Source of the DNA: JBPYFK01 sp051984675
GTDB taxonomy: Bacteria; Actinomycetota; Actinomycetes; Mycobacteriales; Pseudonocardiaceae
Direction: 5' to 3'
Length of the DNA: 38,177 nucleotides
NCBI GenBank assembly: GCA_051984675.1
Contig: JBPYFK010000104.1
Span: 1-38,177, forward strand
Part shown: positions 31,423-38,177 of the stretch, piece after piece
Numbering within the stretch: the first letter of the stretch is position 1
Layout of the letters: the number at the start of each line of letters is the position of its first letter
Program-made: the position numbers and the translations under genes
The notes under the pieces: model-generated
Seen by the model: only the letters and a program-made list of their open reading frames with translations
Told to the model about the DNA's origin: nothing
The model's database searches: none

Positions 31423-31962
31423 CTATGTGTCGGGCGGGGCCAGGTTGTCTTCGGCGACCTGCCCTTCCTCTTGTGCAGCGTCTCGCAGAACGTCCCGCTC
31501 ACTCGCGGCCGAGTGCCGCTCCTTCGCTTCACGGTGACGACGCTTACCCTCCTGCGCACGCTGCACTGCCTCCTCGCTGCGCTCCCGGGCTTCCCGACTC
31601 GCATCCCGGAGCGCATACCCAAGCTCGATCGATTCAGATGCTCGCTGCTGGATGTGTGCACGGTCGAGACCGAACTTGCGAGCACGCTCATCCGCACGTG
31701 CCTCCAGGTCATCAATCCGGCTCTCCCGCTTATCTGCGGTGGCGTCGCGCGCATCGGCTGTTCGTTCGCGCTGGTCGGCTTCGGCTTCACGCTGGTCGGC
31801 GGCTCGTTCCCGCTCGTTCGCGATAACATCACGTTCGTCGGCGGCCCGCTCGCGTGCCTCGATCAGCTCTTGCCACCGCTCAAACCGCTCTTTGTGATCT
31901 TCGGTCGATTGATCGACCTCTGTTGGCCGGTCGACCTCGTCCCGAGGCTGTTCACCCTCCAC
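31423..31962 (-). CDS. Charged coiled-coil protein
   Basis: 179 residues from GTG 31962, no strong ribosome binding site. The central part is a continuous coiled coil made of roughly 14-residue units rich in Arg, Glu and Asp (ERAADERDVIANERERAADQ, EAEADQRERTADARDATADK), followed by a second helical segment (SIELGYALRDASREARERSE). No globular domain, signal or membrane segment. Proteins like this recur in Pseudonocardiaceae with no known function. It lies between the two att scars. Confidence 0.65.
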   Translation of the reverse strand: MEGEQPRDEVDRPTEVDQSTEDHKERFERWQELIEARERAADERDVIANERERAADQREAEADQRERTADARDATADKRESRIDDLEARADERARKFGLDRAHIQQRASESIELGYALRDASREARERSEEAVQRAQEGKRRHREAKERHSAASERDVLRDAAQEEGQVAEDNLAPPDT

Positions 31963-32245
31963 GTACTCACGTTAGGCCCCGTTGGTTGGGGGGGAAGGTA
32001 CTGGTCGGAGAGTTCATCAATCGATGAAGGGGCTCACCCAGAGCACGAGGGAGGGCTGCCCTCATCCTGTCGACCTGACCTGAGCCCGATCAGACCAGGC
32101 CAAGAGGGCAATTGGAGATGCCGAACTTGGGCAGGCCGGCGGCCGGCCCCAACGCGACTGAGCAACGGGGCCGGCCCCGCGCGTCCGGCCCGTTCAGGGC
32201 CGGCCTGAAGCCGCACAGAAAGTTCTCACAAGATCAGACTTGGCG
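31963..32245. other. Gene-free stretch between coiled-coil gene and att scar B
   Basis: No convincing frame. It contains GC-rich inverted repeats around 32125–32195 (GGGGCCGGCC-type arms in several combinations), which could form overlapping hairpins. Confidence 0.5.
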
Positions 32246-32269
32246 CGTTGGACACTCCGTTGGACACTG
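32246..32269. repeat. 12-bp-period direct repeat near att scar B
   Basis: CGTTGGACACT occurs at 32246–32256 and 32258–32268, immediately before a hairpin and scar B. The spacing equals that of the repeat near scar A, again suggesting integrase arm-type sites. Confidence 0.5.
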
Positions 32270-32277
32270 AAGCAATC

Positions 32278-32306
32278 AGGGCGCTTCCGCTATGCGGAAG
32301 CGCCCT
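32278..32306. terminator. Perfect 13-bp hairpin beside att scar B
   Basis: AGGGCGCTTCCGC, loop TAT, and the exact complement. It abuts scar B. It may be the terminator of a lost integrase gene or of the tRNA donor. Confidence 0.65.
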
Positions 32307-32362
32307 GGTCATGCCTTGAGCCGCCTAAGGGAGCCGAACCCTTGACCTACGCATTACGAGTT
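32303..32362 (-). repeat. tRNA-3'-half-like att scar, copy B
   Basis: Minus-strand reading: CTCGTAA loop (anticodon CGT, Thr), GTAGGTCAAGGG, GGTTCGGCTCCC and GGCGGCTC, with no 5' tRNA half upstream. Same orientation as copy A and about 1.27 kb away. The T arm is intact here. Between its end and the antiporter gene (32363–32723) I see no gene, only a short direct repeat of GAGCAC around 32459–32475. Confidence 0.65.
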
Positions 32363-32723
32363 GGACGAGCTGCGGTTCAGCCAGGTACACCGAGTGCGTT
32401 TTTACTGGTCAATGGCACGGTTGGAACTGTGGAGCACGGCCTGAACGGGCCCGAACTGAGCACTTAATTGAGCACGGTGCACGGCGCCTCTCCCCCAAGG
32501 CACCGACGACCGACCATGGCGCATAGCTGAAGCTGGGCGGGCTGTGGCGCTTCCTTACCTCCATTGGAGTCGAACAGACCGGTTAGGGTCTGCGACGACC
32601 TGTGGGCGCCGGGTAGGGCTCGTAGGGAGTTACCGGTCAGACTCCGAGTAGAAGCTGGGCGTTCTTGCTCCTGCAGGCGTCAGGAGCAGCCGACCGACGG
32701 CGTGGAGTAAGCGGGAGCGTGTT

Positions 32724-33671
32724 GTGATTCCCAGCGATGTGCTTGCCGTACTTGCGTTCCTGGTCGGCGTGGCGATCGTGGTGTGGGCCACGGAGCGCCT
32801 GTTGCACGGCCTGGTGGGGTTGGCGGGGCTGCTGCGACTTGCGCCGTTCGTGATCGCTGGGGTGTTCTCGGGCCTGGAAGCGGAGAACGTCGCGGTGGGT
32901 GTGACCGCCGGCCGCAGTGGTGCCAACGAGATCGCGCTGGGCACGTGCTTCGGTGGCGGTAGCTTCCTAGTGTGCGTGGCGCTCGGTTTGGGCGCATTGC
33001 TGTTTCCCCTCCAGGTCCGGTTGCCGCGCGGAATCTTGATGCTGCTGGCGGCAACTCCGGTGCTGGGTGGCCTCGCGTTAGTGGGCGGGAGTACCACGCG
33101 GTGGTCGGGAGCGTTGTTGCTGGTGGCCTTCGTTGCGGGCATCGGCTATCTGGTTCGCGCCTGTCGCGGCCATCAGTTCCTGGTCGACTCAGGCGAGGTG
33201 GCGGAAGCCGCCCAGCAGAGCAGGCGTTGGTGGTGGCCGGTGGGTCTCACCCTTGTCGGATTGGTAGCGATCACGGCCGGCGCTGAGCTGGTGACCTTTG
33301 GCGCCGAGGGCATCATCCGCAGCTTTGCGGTGCCTGCCGCGCTGATCGGGATGATCGTGACTCCCGCTGCGATCGAAGCCGAGGAGGTCATCCGCCAAGC
33401 GATCCCGGCGAAGCAGGGACGCCCCGATGTCAGTGCGGGCAACCTGGTGGGCACACTGCTGTACTTCGTGCTGTTCAACCTTGGCCTGATCGCGCTCGTG
33501 AGTCCGGTTGCGGTGCCGACGCGGGTGGGCGTGTTGGACTGGCCTTTCCTGGTCGCGAGCACCTGGCTAGCCACGTTCTTCCTCTGGCGAGGCGGGGTCA
33601 GCCGCCCGCAGGGGGCCGCGCTTCTGCTGCTATACGCCGGTTACGTCGTAGCCTCCGTCTTCGTCGCCTGA
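32724..33671 (+). CDS. CaCA-superfamily cation (Na+/Ca2+-type) antiporter
   Basis: 315 residues from GTG 32724, with GGGAG about seven bases upstream. About ten helices in two inverted halves. The first alpha repeat is VFSGLEAENVAVGVTAGRSG followed by GANEIALGTCFGGGSF, and the second is VTPAAIEAEEVIRQAIPAKQ followed by VSAGNLVGTLLYFVLFN. Each keeps the acidic residue (Glu) and the G-N/G-T turn that form the ion site in YrbG-like exchangers. The GTSLPE form is replaced by SGLEAE and PAAIEAE, so the ion is uncertain. It stands alone between att scar B and a gene-poor stretch. Confidence 0.85.
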   Translation: MIPSDVLAVLAFLVGVAIVVWATERLLHGLVGLAGLLRLAPFVIAGVFSGLEAENVAVGVTAGRSGANEIALGTCFGGGSFLVCVALGLGALLFPLQVRLPRGILMLLAATPVLGGLALVGGSTTRWSGALLLVAFVAGIGYLVRACRGHQFLVDSGEVAEAAQQSRRWWWPVGLTLVGLVAITAGAELVTFGAEGIIRSFAVPAALIGMIVTPAAIEAEEVIRQAIPAKQGRPDVSAGNLVGTLLYFVLFNLGLIALVSPVAVPTRVGVLDWPFLVASTWLATFFLWRGGVSRPQGAALLLLYAGYVVASVFVA

Positions 33672-33755
33672 ACCCGTGCTGGTGCCCACCCGGCCGATAG
33701 TTGATCAGGTGGCGGCAGTTCGCTTGACATTCGCCTCTTACTACAGACTTCACAA

Positions 33756-33866
33756 TTAGTCGTCGGTTTCTGTGTCGTCGTTTTCCGGGTCCGGTGGGCA
33801 GCTCGGCCAGTGCAGACAGTTGCGGTGTCCGCACACGGGGCAGTGTGGCGGCAAGGAATGAGCCAT
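33756..33866 (-). CDS. 36-residue zinc-ribbon-like microprotein
   Basis: A short ORF with a strong ribosome binding site (GGAGG at 33875–33879, eight-base spacing). The product starts MAHSLPPHCPVCGHRNCLHW and continues PSCPPDPENDDTETDD. Four Cys (CPVC, then C, then C) and flanking His in 20 residues fit a single zinc knuckle, with an acidic tail. No family identified. It is convergent with the antiporter gene and lies in the gene-poor stretch, so it may be a leftover of a mobile element. Confidence 0.6.
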   Translation of the reverse strand: MAHSLPPHCPVCGHRNCLHWPSCPPDPENDDTETDD

Positions 33867-33879
33867 CGAGTCCACCTCC

Positions 33880-34746
33880 TGGTGGGCATAGACGGCACGG
33901 CTCTGGGTGGCGTTCCGGGTAGCAGGCGCGCAGCCCCCGAAGGGGGTGCGATTGCCCGGCGTTAATCACTGATGCGTAGGTGCGACAGGCGGGCGCATTT
34001 GCGGTTGGCCCCGGAGTGGCTCGCACCCCGAGCGTGCTCACCCGTCTCGTAGCCGCTGGCCGCATGGCTTCCGCCCTCGTCCACTGATCCACTGCAACGC
34101 CGTTGTTCCTGCGCCCGGCCAGTGGGCCGGTCAGGCGCACCTCATCCACTGGGCGCCACGGATGAGCCAGCGGATGAGGTCGCGAGAGTGAAATTAGTTT
34201 GCCTATTCGCTGGTTCGTCCGCAGGACCTGCGGAAATGAGCCAAATGAGCTGAATGACGTCGTGGTCCCAAGGGGTCAACACCCTGCTATAGCCGACTTG
34301 CAGAGAGATCAGGCCGAATTCGGCGGCCTCTGAACTAGAAGCCACCTAAACAGTGATCTGGGATTTAGCGCCTAGAACGCGTCTTCACCCGTGATCCGGT
34401 GCCACCGTGTCAGCGAGCATGAGTGGGGGATCTGGCTGCCAGGAGCCCGGCGACCCGGCCCCCTAACGAACGTCGGCCCCACCCACGTTCCAACGGCAAG
34501 ACGAGCCAGCAGAGCAGTCACACCGCAGGCGCGGTGGCGATCGGGAAGAGAGCGGGCTGGGCCGGCCAGCTGGCGTTCCTGTACTTCCCGTACCGACGCC
34601 CACCAGCCATGATGAACGCTCCCGGCCGCTCGTCTCTGCCGGCCCCGCAGAGGACGGTGCGCGCTCGGGCTCAGGTCGCTGGGCTGGCCAGCGGTGCCAG
34701 GATCAACCTTCTAGGAGGGTGCGGGACGTGGGTGTGTTGGCAGGGT
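33880..34746. other. Gene-poor stretch of about 870 bp
   Basis: No supported gene. The part around 34180–34390 is noticeably AT-richer than its surroundings (for example AAATTAGTTTGCC). It has an inverted repeat CCTCATCC (34140–34147) / GGATGAGG (34172–34179) with an extra GGATGAG between, and a small hairpin (CCCCCGAAGGGGG) near 33934–33946. A minus-strand frame at 34142–34345 has no ribosome binding site or recognisable product. Confidence 0.55.
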
Positions 34747-36111
34747 TTAGTTGACGCAGGGGATGCCATTGTCGGAGTTGCCCTGCACGGGTGCGCCGTT
34801 GGGTGGCCCCTGAGTCAGTGCCGAGGATCCGGCAAAGGACGCGGGCGTGACCATGCTGTTGGCCCCTGGCGCGGTGCCGTTGTTGCTGCCGGCGAACGTG
34901 GACTGGATGAGCCGGCGGATCTCGCCGGAATCGATCTTGTTGGCACTCTCCCCGTTGACCGTGGTGAAACCGATGATCGGCAGGGTCTGAAAGACCGTGT
35001 TGCCCCCGGTGAGGTTCTGCAACTGCGTTCCCATCGACAGCGCGCCCCAGTTGTCGTCGATGACGATGTCGTTTTTCGCCGCGTCCATGAGGTTCGTCGT
35101 CTTGAACGGGTTTCCGATCGTGCCCAGACTGCGAATGTTGTGCGAGGCCGAGGACAAGAACGCCTGCTGGCGATGGGTACGATCCAGGTCGCCGTTGGTG
35201 AGCCCGTGCCGTTGCCGCACAAAGGCCAACGCCTGCGCACCGCCCAGGGTCTGCTCGCCGGCGGGAAACACCGCGCCGGAAAAGGCCGCGTCATTGACCG
35301 GGTTGTTCAGGCACACCTGCACGCCATCGAGGGCGTTGGCCAGGTCGTAGAAACCAGCGAGGCTGATCTCCGCGAAGTGGTCGATCGGCTGCCCGGTGAG
35401 GCTTGCAACAGCTTGGATCTCGAGCTTGCGGCCAGCTTCCCGACCAACGGTCTCACGCTGGTGTGGGTCGGTCACGCCCTGCTTGGCTGCGGCCTCCTCA
35501 GCGTCGGCTTTGGCCTCGCCGTAGGCTTCTTTGATCTTGTGCTGGCCATATCCAGGAACGCTGACCGCGTCATCGCGGGGGATGGAAAACGCCTGCACCT
35601 TCCCACCATTGGCGGGAAGGTGCATCAGGATCAGAGTGTTGGTGTTGTAGCCGCCCTCAGAGCCGTCCCCGGCGTGCAGTTGATCGAGGATCTCCTTAGG
35701 AAGCTGCTGGCCGTTTTGATCTTTACGGGTGTCCAGACCCATCAACAGGATGTTCGTGCCGCCGTCGGAGGACGTCGGGGCGCCATCCAACGCGTGGGAC
35801 GACGCCATCGTCTGGGACATGCTCTCGAACTGGACCAGGTCGTACCCGGCCAGCACGAGCACCAGCACCAACGCGACGACCGCGACACGGCGCACACTGC
35901 GTCCCCACCGGCGCGGACCGCGCCCGCCAACTGCCGCACCCCGCGAGCCGGGCGGTGGTGGTGTTCCACCCGCACCGTACGGCGGCGCGCCCCTGGTCGG
36001 AGGCCCCGGCGGCCGACGTGGCGGCGTGTATCCCGGATTCTCATTCGGGTTACCGGGGCGCTGTCGCGGTGACCAGCCACCCCTCCCGCGGCCCGACCAG
36101 TCCCCACTCAT
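34747..36111 (-). CDS. LytR-CpsA-Psr (LCP) family cell-wall glycopolymer ligase
   Basis: 454 residues. ATG 36111 (MSGDWSGRGRGG) is chosen for its GGGGAGG ribosome binding site; the frame also reaches an ATG at 36177. A Pro/Gly/Arg-rich cytoplasmic N-terminus, one helix (VRRVAVVALVLVLVLAGYDL), then the LCP domain: ILLMGLDTRKDQ, YNTNTLILMHLPANGGKVQA, SIPRDDAVSVPGYGQHKIKE, GFYDLANALDGVQVCLNNPV, LGGAQALAFVRQRHGLTNGD and LDRTHRQQAF, with the Asp/Arg set that binds the pyrophosphate head. LCP enzymes attach arabinogalactan or teichoic-type polymers to peptidoglycan outside the cell. A deleted copy sits at 23110–23355. Confidence 0.94.
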   Translation of the reverse strand: MSGDWSGRGRGGWSPRQRPGNPNENPGYTPPRRPPGPPTRGAPPYGAGGTPPPPGSRGAAVGGRGPRRWGRSVRRVAVVALVLVLVLAGYDLVQFESMSQTMASSHALDGAPTSSDGGTNILLMGLDTRKDQNGQQLPKEILDQLHAGDGSEGGYNTNTLILMHLPANGGKVQAFSIPRDDAVSVPGYGQHKIKEAYGEAKADAEEAAAKQGVTDPHQRETVGREAGRKLEIQAVASLTGQPIDHFAEISLAGFYDLANALDGVQVCLNNPVNDAAFSGAVFPAGEQTLGGAQALAFVRQRHGLTNGDLDRTHRQQAFLSSASHNIRSLGTIGNPFKTTNLMDAAKNDIVIDDNWGALSMGTQLQNLTGGNTVFQTLPIIGFTTVNGESANKIDSGEIRRLIQSTFAGSNNGTAPGANSMVTPASFAGSSALTQGPPNGAPVQGNSDNGIPCVN

Positions 36112-36239
36112 CGATCCTCCCCGTACTGCATGGCCCGTCTTGCCGGCGAACCGTACCTGCCTACCGAGCGTCGCCATACGTACATCAAGCGTGAGATCCG
36201 TGCGTACGTGTCGATGTTATGTGCCGCCGATGTCACCCA

Positions 36240-36275
36240 GTGCCCCGCGATCTGCGGAGTGGAATCGCGGGGCAC
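36240..36275 (-). terminator. 12-bp hairpin terminator
   Basis: GTGCCCCGCGAT and its exact complement flank a 12-nt loop, 35 bp past the stop of the propeller-like gene and upstream of the LCP gene, so the two are probably separate transcripts. Confidence 0.75.
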
Positions 36276-36310
36276 CTGGACAAACGAATTTGACGAACTA
36301 CTCGGCGTTG

Positions 36311-37387
36311 TTAGTTGCTGGGGACGAACAGCACGCCGTGCGGGCTAGTGAAGCCCTTACCGAACGGGCTCACCGTCCCGGTCTTGAGGTCCAGCTTGCC
36401 CAAGGTGCCAGCCAGCGCCTTGGAGTCACTGGGCACCGCGGTGAACACGTCCCCGGCAGTAAACGAGCCCTTCACCGCGACAACCTTGTTTGCCGCAGTG
36501 TCGGTGACATACAGCGTGCCCTTGGAGCCCGTGGCCACGGCGGTGTCATCGACCTGGGTGTTGAGCTTCAACACTGTGGCACTCTGGTTCGAGCTGCCCG
36601 CGTTGTGCAGGAAGATCTGCTCCCCATCGCCCTGGCTGTCCAGCATCACGTCACCGCCAAAGCGCGGCGCCGACGCAGGCATGACCACGTTCGAGTCAGG
36701 ATCGGACAGGTTGAGCGTCGTCTGCTGTCCGCTGTTGGCGTCGGTGGCCGTGGAGTTGTCGCCCAAAACCGGCGTCGCCGTGGCGGTCGTGCCAGACAAG
36801 GTCACCTTGTACAGGGCGGGTTTGGTGTAGGTCTTGCCGTCGGAATTGGGCGACGGGTTGGACGCGGAGATGTACAGCGCGCCGTTGGAGACGGCGATGC
36901 TGTCGGTGCCGCCACCGTGTGGCAGTGGGCTGGGGCTGTAGGTGTAGTGCTTGAGCTGCTGCGCGGCTGGGGCGCTCGGGGTGATCGTGTAGAGGCTGCT
37001 GTTGCCGTCCTCGTTGACCGTGGCCACGAGGTTGTTCGCACCAGCGTTCGCGGTCATGCCGTCGACCTTGCCGGTGACCTTCCATGTCGCGACCTGCTGG
37101 CCCTGGGGGTTGTACTCGACAACAGTGCTGGCGGTCTGGCCACTCGGCGACGGCTCACCCTTGGAACCAACACCGTTCTGGTACGCCACATAGACGTTGC
37201 CGCCCAGCACGGTGATGTCATCCGGGTTGCTCAACGACCCGCCGGAAGCAAAGGTCGTAGCAGTGAACCCAGAGGGCACCGTGATCGAGTCAGCGGCGAA
37301 GGCGGTCACGGCCGGCACACCCAGGCCAAGCCCGACCAGCAGCGCAGCAGCGCCCGACAGGCCCACCCGCCGGATCGATGTAGACAT
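36311..37387 (-). CDS. Secreted beta-propeller-like protein
   Basis: 358 residues. Sec signal (RRVGLSGAAALLVGLGLGVP, cleavage after TAFA near 31), then repeated beta-strand blades with SLSNPDDITVLGGNVYVAYQ, TVVEYNPQGQQVATWKVTGK, TDSIAVSNGALYISASNPSP, DTAVATGSKGTLYVTDTAAN and KGFTSPHGVLFVPSN. The pattern ‘position, then value, then Y/L-V’ resembles NHL/SMP-30-type propellers, though no catalytic residues are obvious. AAAGGAATAAC precedes the ATG. Role unknown. Extracellular, ends in a hairpin terminator. Confidence 0.8.
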   Translation of the reverse strand: MSTSIRRVGLSGAAALLVGLGLGVPAVTAFAADSITVPSGFTATTFASGGSLSNPDDITVLGGNVYVAYQNGVGSKGEPSPSGQTASTVVEYNPQGQQVATWKVTGKVDGMTANAGANNLVATVNEDGNSSLYTITPSAPAAQQLKHYTYSPSPLPHGGGTDSIAVSNGALYISASNPSPNSDGKTYTKPALYKVTLSGTTATATPVLGDNSTATDANSGQQTTLNLSDPDSNVVMPASAPRFGGDVMLDSQGDGEQIFLHNAGSSNQSATVLKLNTQVDDTAVATGSKGTLYVTDTAANKVVAVKGSFTAGDVFTAVPSDSKALAGTLGKLDLKTGTVSPFGKGFTSPHGVLFVPSN

Positions 37388-37759
37388 CCTGTTATTCCTT
37401 TCGCCAAGCGATCGAACGCGAGGCCGAACACCTCACGCGGCCGAGAAGACAACGTCACTCAGCCAGGTGAAGGTGAATTTCAGGTGAGGTAAATGAAGCC
37501 CTCCGATGAAGCAATGCGCGACACGAGTAACTGACCGCGACGCTCCGTTACCTTGGGCTCGCGCTATCGAATTACCAGGCATTTCTTCTCGCTCCTGCAC
37601 GCAACGGACAGATGTACGATTCATTGCGATCCGGGCGAGGAACAGGAGCGCCGGCTGGGAAGCGCGAGTGCGGCCGTGTCGGCCATTTTCGGTAGGCAGC
37701 CGCAAAACGCGTGCACGATCGGGGATGCCGGCTCGACACGAGATCGTTGCCGCGGCGAT
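37388..37759. other. Intergenic region, 372 bp
   Basis: No supported gene on either strand; overlapping frames lack ribosome binding sites and family signatures. It presumably holds the promoter of the propeller-like gene on the minus strand. I see no clear operator or hairpin. Confidence 0.5.
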
Positions 37760-38177
37760 TCATCCTGTTTCTTCTGATGGCTGGGTGCCCTGGTCGAGTA
37801 GTTGCTCACGGGCGCGGGCCACGCGGGAACGCACGGTGCCCAGCGCGCAGCCACAAACTTCAGCGGTTTCTTCGTAGGACAAGCCCAGCACTTGCGTGAG
37901 CAGCAGCGCTTCTCGACGGTTCTTGTCCAGGCCCTGCAGCATCAGGTTCACCTCGACGACGTCCTCGAACCCCGCCGCCTTGGCGTAACGCTGCTCATCA
38001 GCCGGGTCGATGTCCTCCACCCTCACGGTGGTGCGGGGGCGTCGCCGTTTGCTTCGGATGTGGTCGGCTACGACCCGGCGGGCGATGGACAGCAGCCAGG
38101 TGCGCACCGAGGAGCGGCCACGGAAGCGTCGGAGGCTGGTCAGCACCCGCAGGTAGGTTTCCTGGGTGAGGTCGTCG
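37760..38177 (-). CDS. ECF-type sigma factor, C-terminal part
   Basis: The gene extends past the right edge; 139 codons are visible. It starts in region 2 (DDLTQETYLRVLTSLRRFRG, RSSVRTWLLSIARRVVADHI with the −10-recognition helix) and, after the linker RRRPRTTVRVEDIDPADEQR, continues to region 4 (QGLDKNRREALLLTQVLGLS, YEETAEVCGCALGTVRSRVA with the −35 helix-turn-helix) and a short tail. ECF sigma factors direct RNA polymerase to stress promoters, usually with an anti-sigma partner, which would be encoded outside or not at all: nothing suitable follows downstream here. Confidence 0.92.
   Translation of the reverse strand, partial: DDLTQETYLRVLTSLRRFRGRSSVRTWLLSIARRVVADHIRSKRRRPRTTVRVEDIDPADEQRYAKAAGFEDVVEVNLMLQGLDKNRREALLLTQVLGLSYEETAEVCGCALGTVRSRVARAREQLLDQGTQPSEETG

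Noticed and set aside
32303..32362. A second complete tRNA-Thr gene
   Set aside because: Same reason: the 3' half is good, but no 5' half or acceptor partner lies upstream on the minus strand.
34423..36072. A 549-residue plus-strand open frame
   Set aside because: It is the antisense shadow of the LCP gene; the minus strand has a signal anchor, LCP motifs and a ribosome binding site, while this frame has no family signature.

Overview
This 38.2 kb window is GC-rich and packed with GTG starts and actinobacterial families: DUF6153, DUF6295 and DUF3558 lipoproteins, GAF–ANTAR regulators, and an RfbD-type permease. It looks like a chromosomal segment of a filamentous actinomycete, most likely a member of the Pseudonocardiaceae (Amycolatopsis-like). 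That assignment is inference; no rRNA or complete tRNA is present to fix it. All calls come from reading the sequence, with no database search.

Layout. 1–7.9 kb: a divergent dacB-type fragment and ppa, a decayed MFS pseudogene, a secreted Gly/Pro-rich protein, a DUF4231 membrane protein, DUF6295, a dienelactone hydrolase, a GPR1/FUN34/YaaH transporter, a secreted peptidoglycan amidase and an orphan ABC-2 polysaccharide-export permease. 8–11.1 kb: a TetR/hydrolase divergent pair with twin operators, then two Met/His-rich exported proteins that look copper-related. 11.3–17 kb: a cheB–cheR(PAS)–GAF/ANTAR operon facing two more GAF–ANTAR genes, so it is a signalling block with no chemoreceptor. 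17–23 kb: small unknown proteins, a SOD-like lipoprotein overlapping copC, DUF3558, a MarR/membrane-protein pair, a RidA-like protein and DUF421.

23.1–27.6 kb is the most interesting part. A collapsed copy of an LCP gene is followed by a sequence matching the M-box (ykoK) Mg2+ riboswitch, a previously unlisted 36-codon leader ORF with a very strong ribosome binding site and an acidic/proline N-terminus, an NRAMP-like transporter lacking the canonical Mn/Fe-binding motifs, and a soluble PRC–MgtE_N–CBS protein. Together they read as a Mg2+-homeostasis operon built from an NRAMP-related Mg2+ transporter and a detached MgtE-type sensor, possibly controlled both by a riboswitch and by Mg2+-sensitive translation of the leader.

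27.9–30.2 kb holds three tandem GAF–ANTAR genes, making six in the window. 30.5–34.7 kb is gene-poor: two tRNA-3'-half-like att scars about 1.27 kb apart, each with nearby 12-bp-period direct repeats, charged coiled-coil ORFs, a CaCA-type antiporter and a 36-residue zinc-ribbon-like microprotein. It looks like the scar of one or more lost integrative elements. The window ends with a full LCP (LytR-CpsA-Psr) gene, a secreted beta-propeller-like protein and the 3' part of an ECF sigma factor gene, all on the minus strand.
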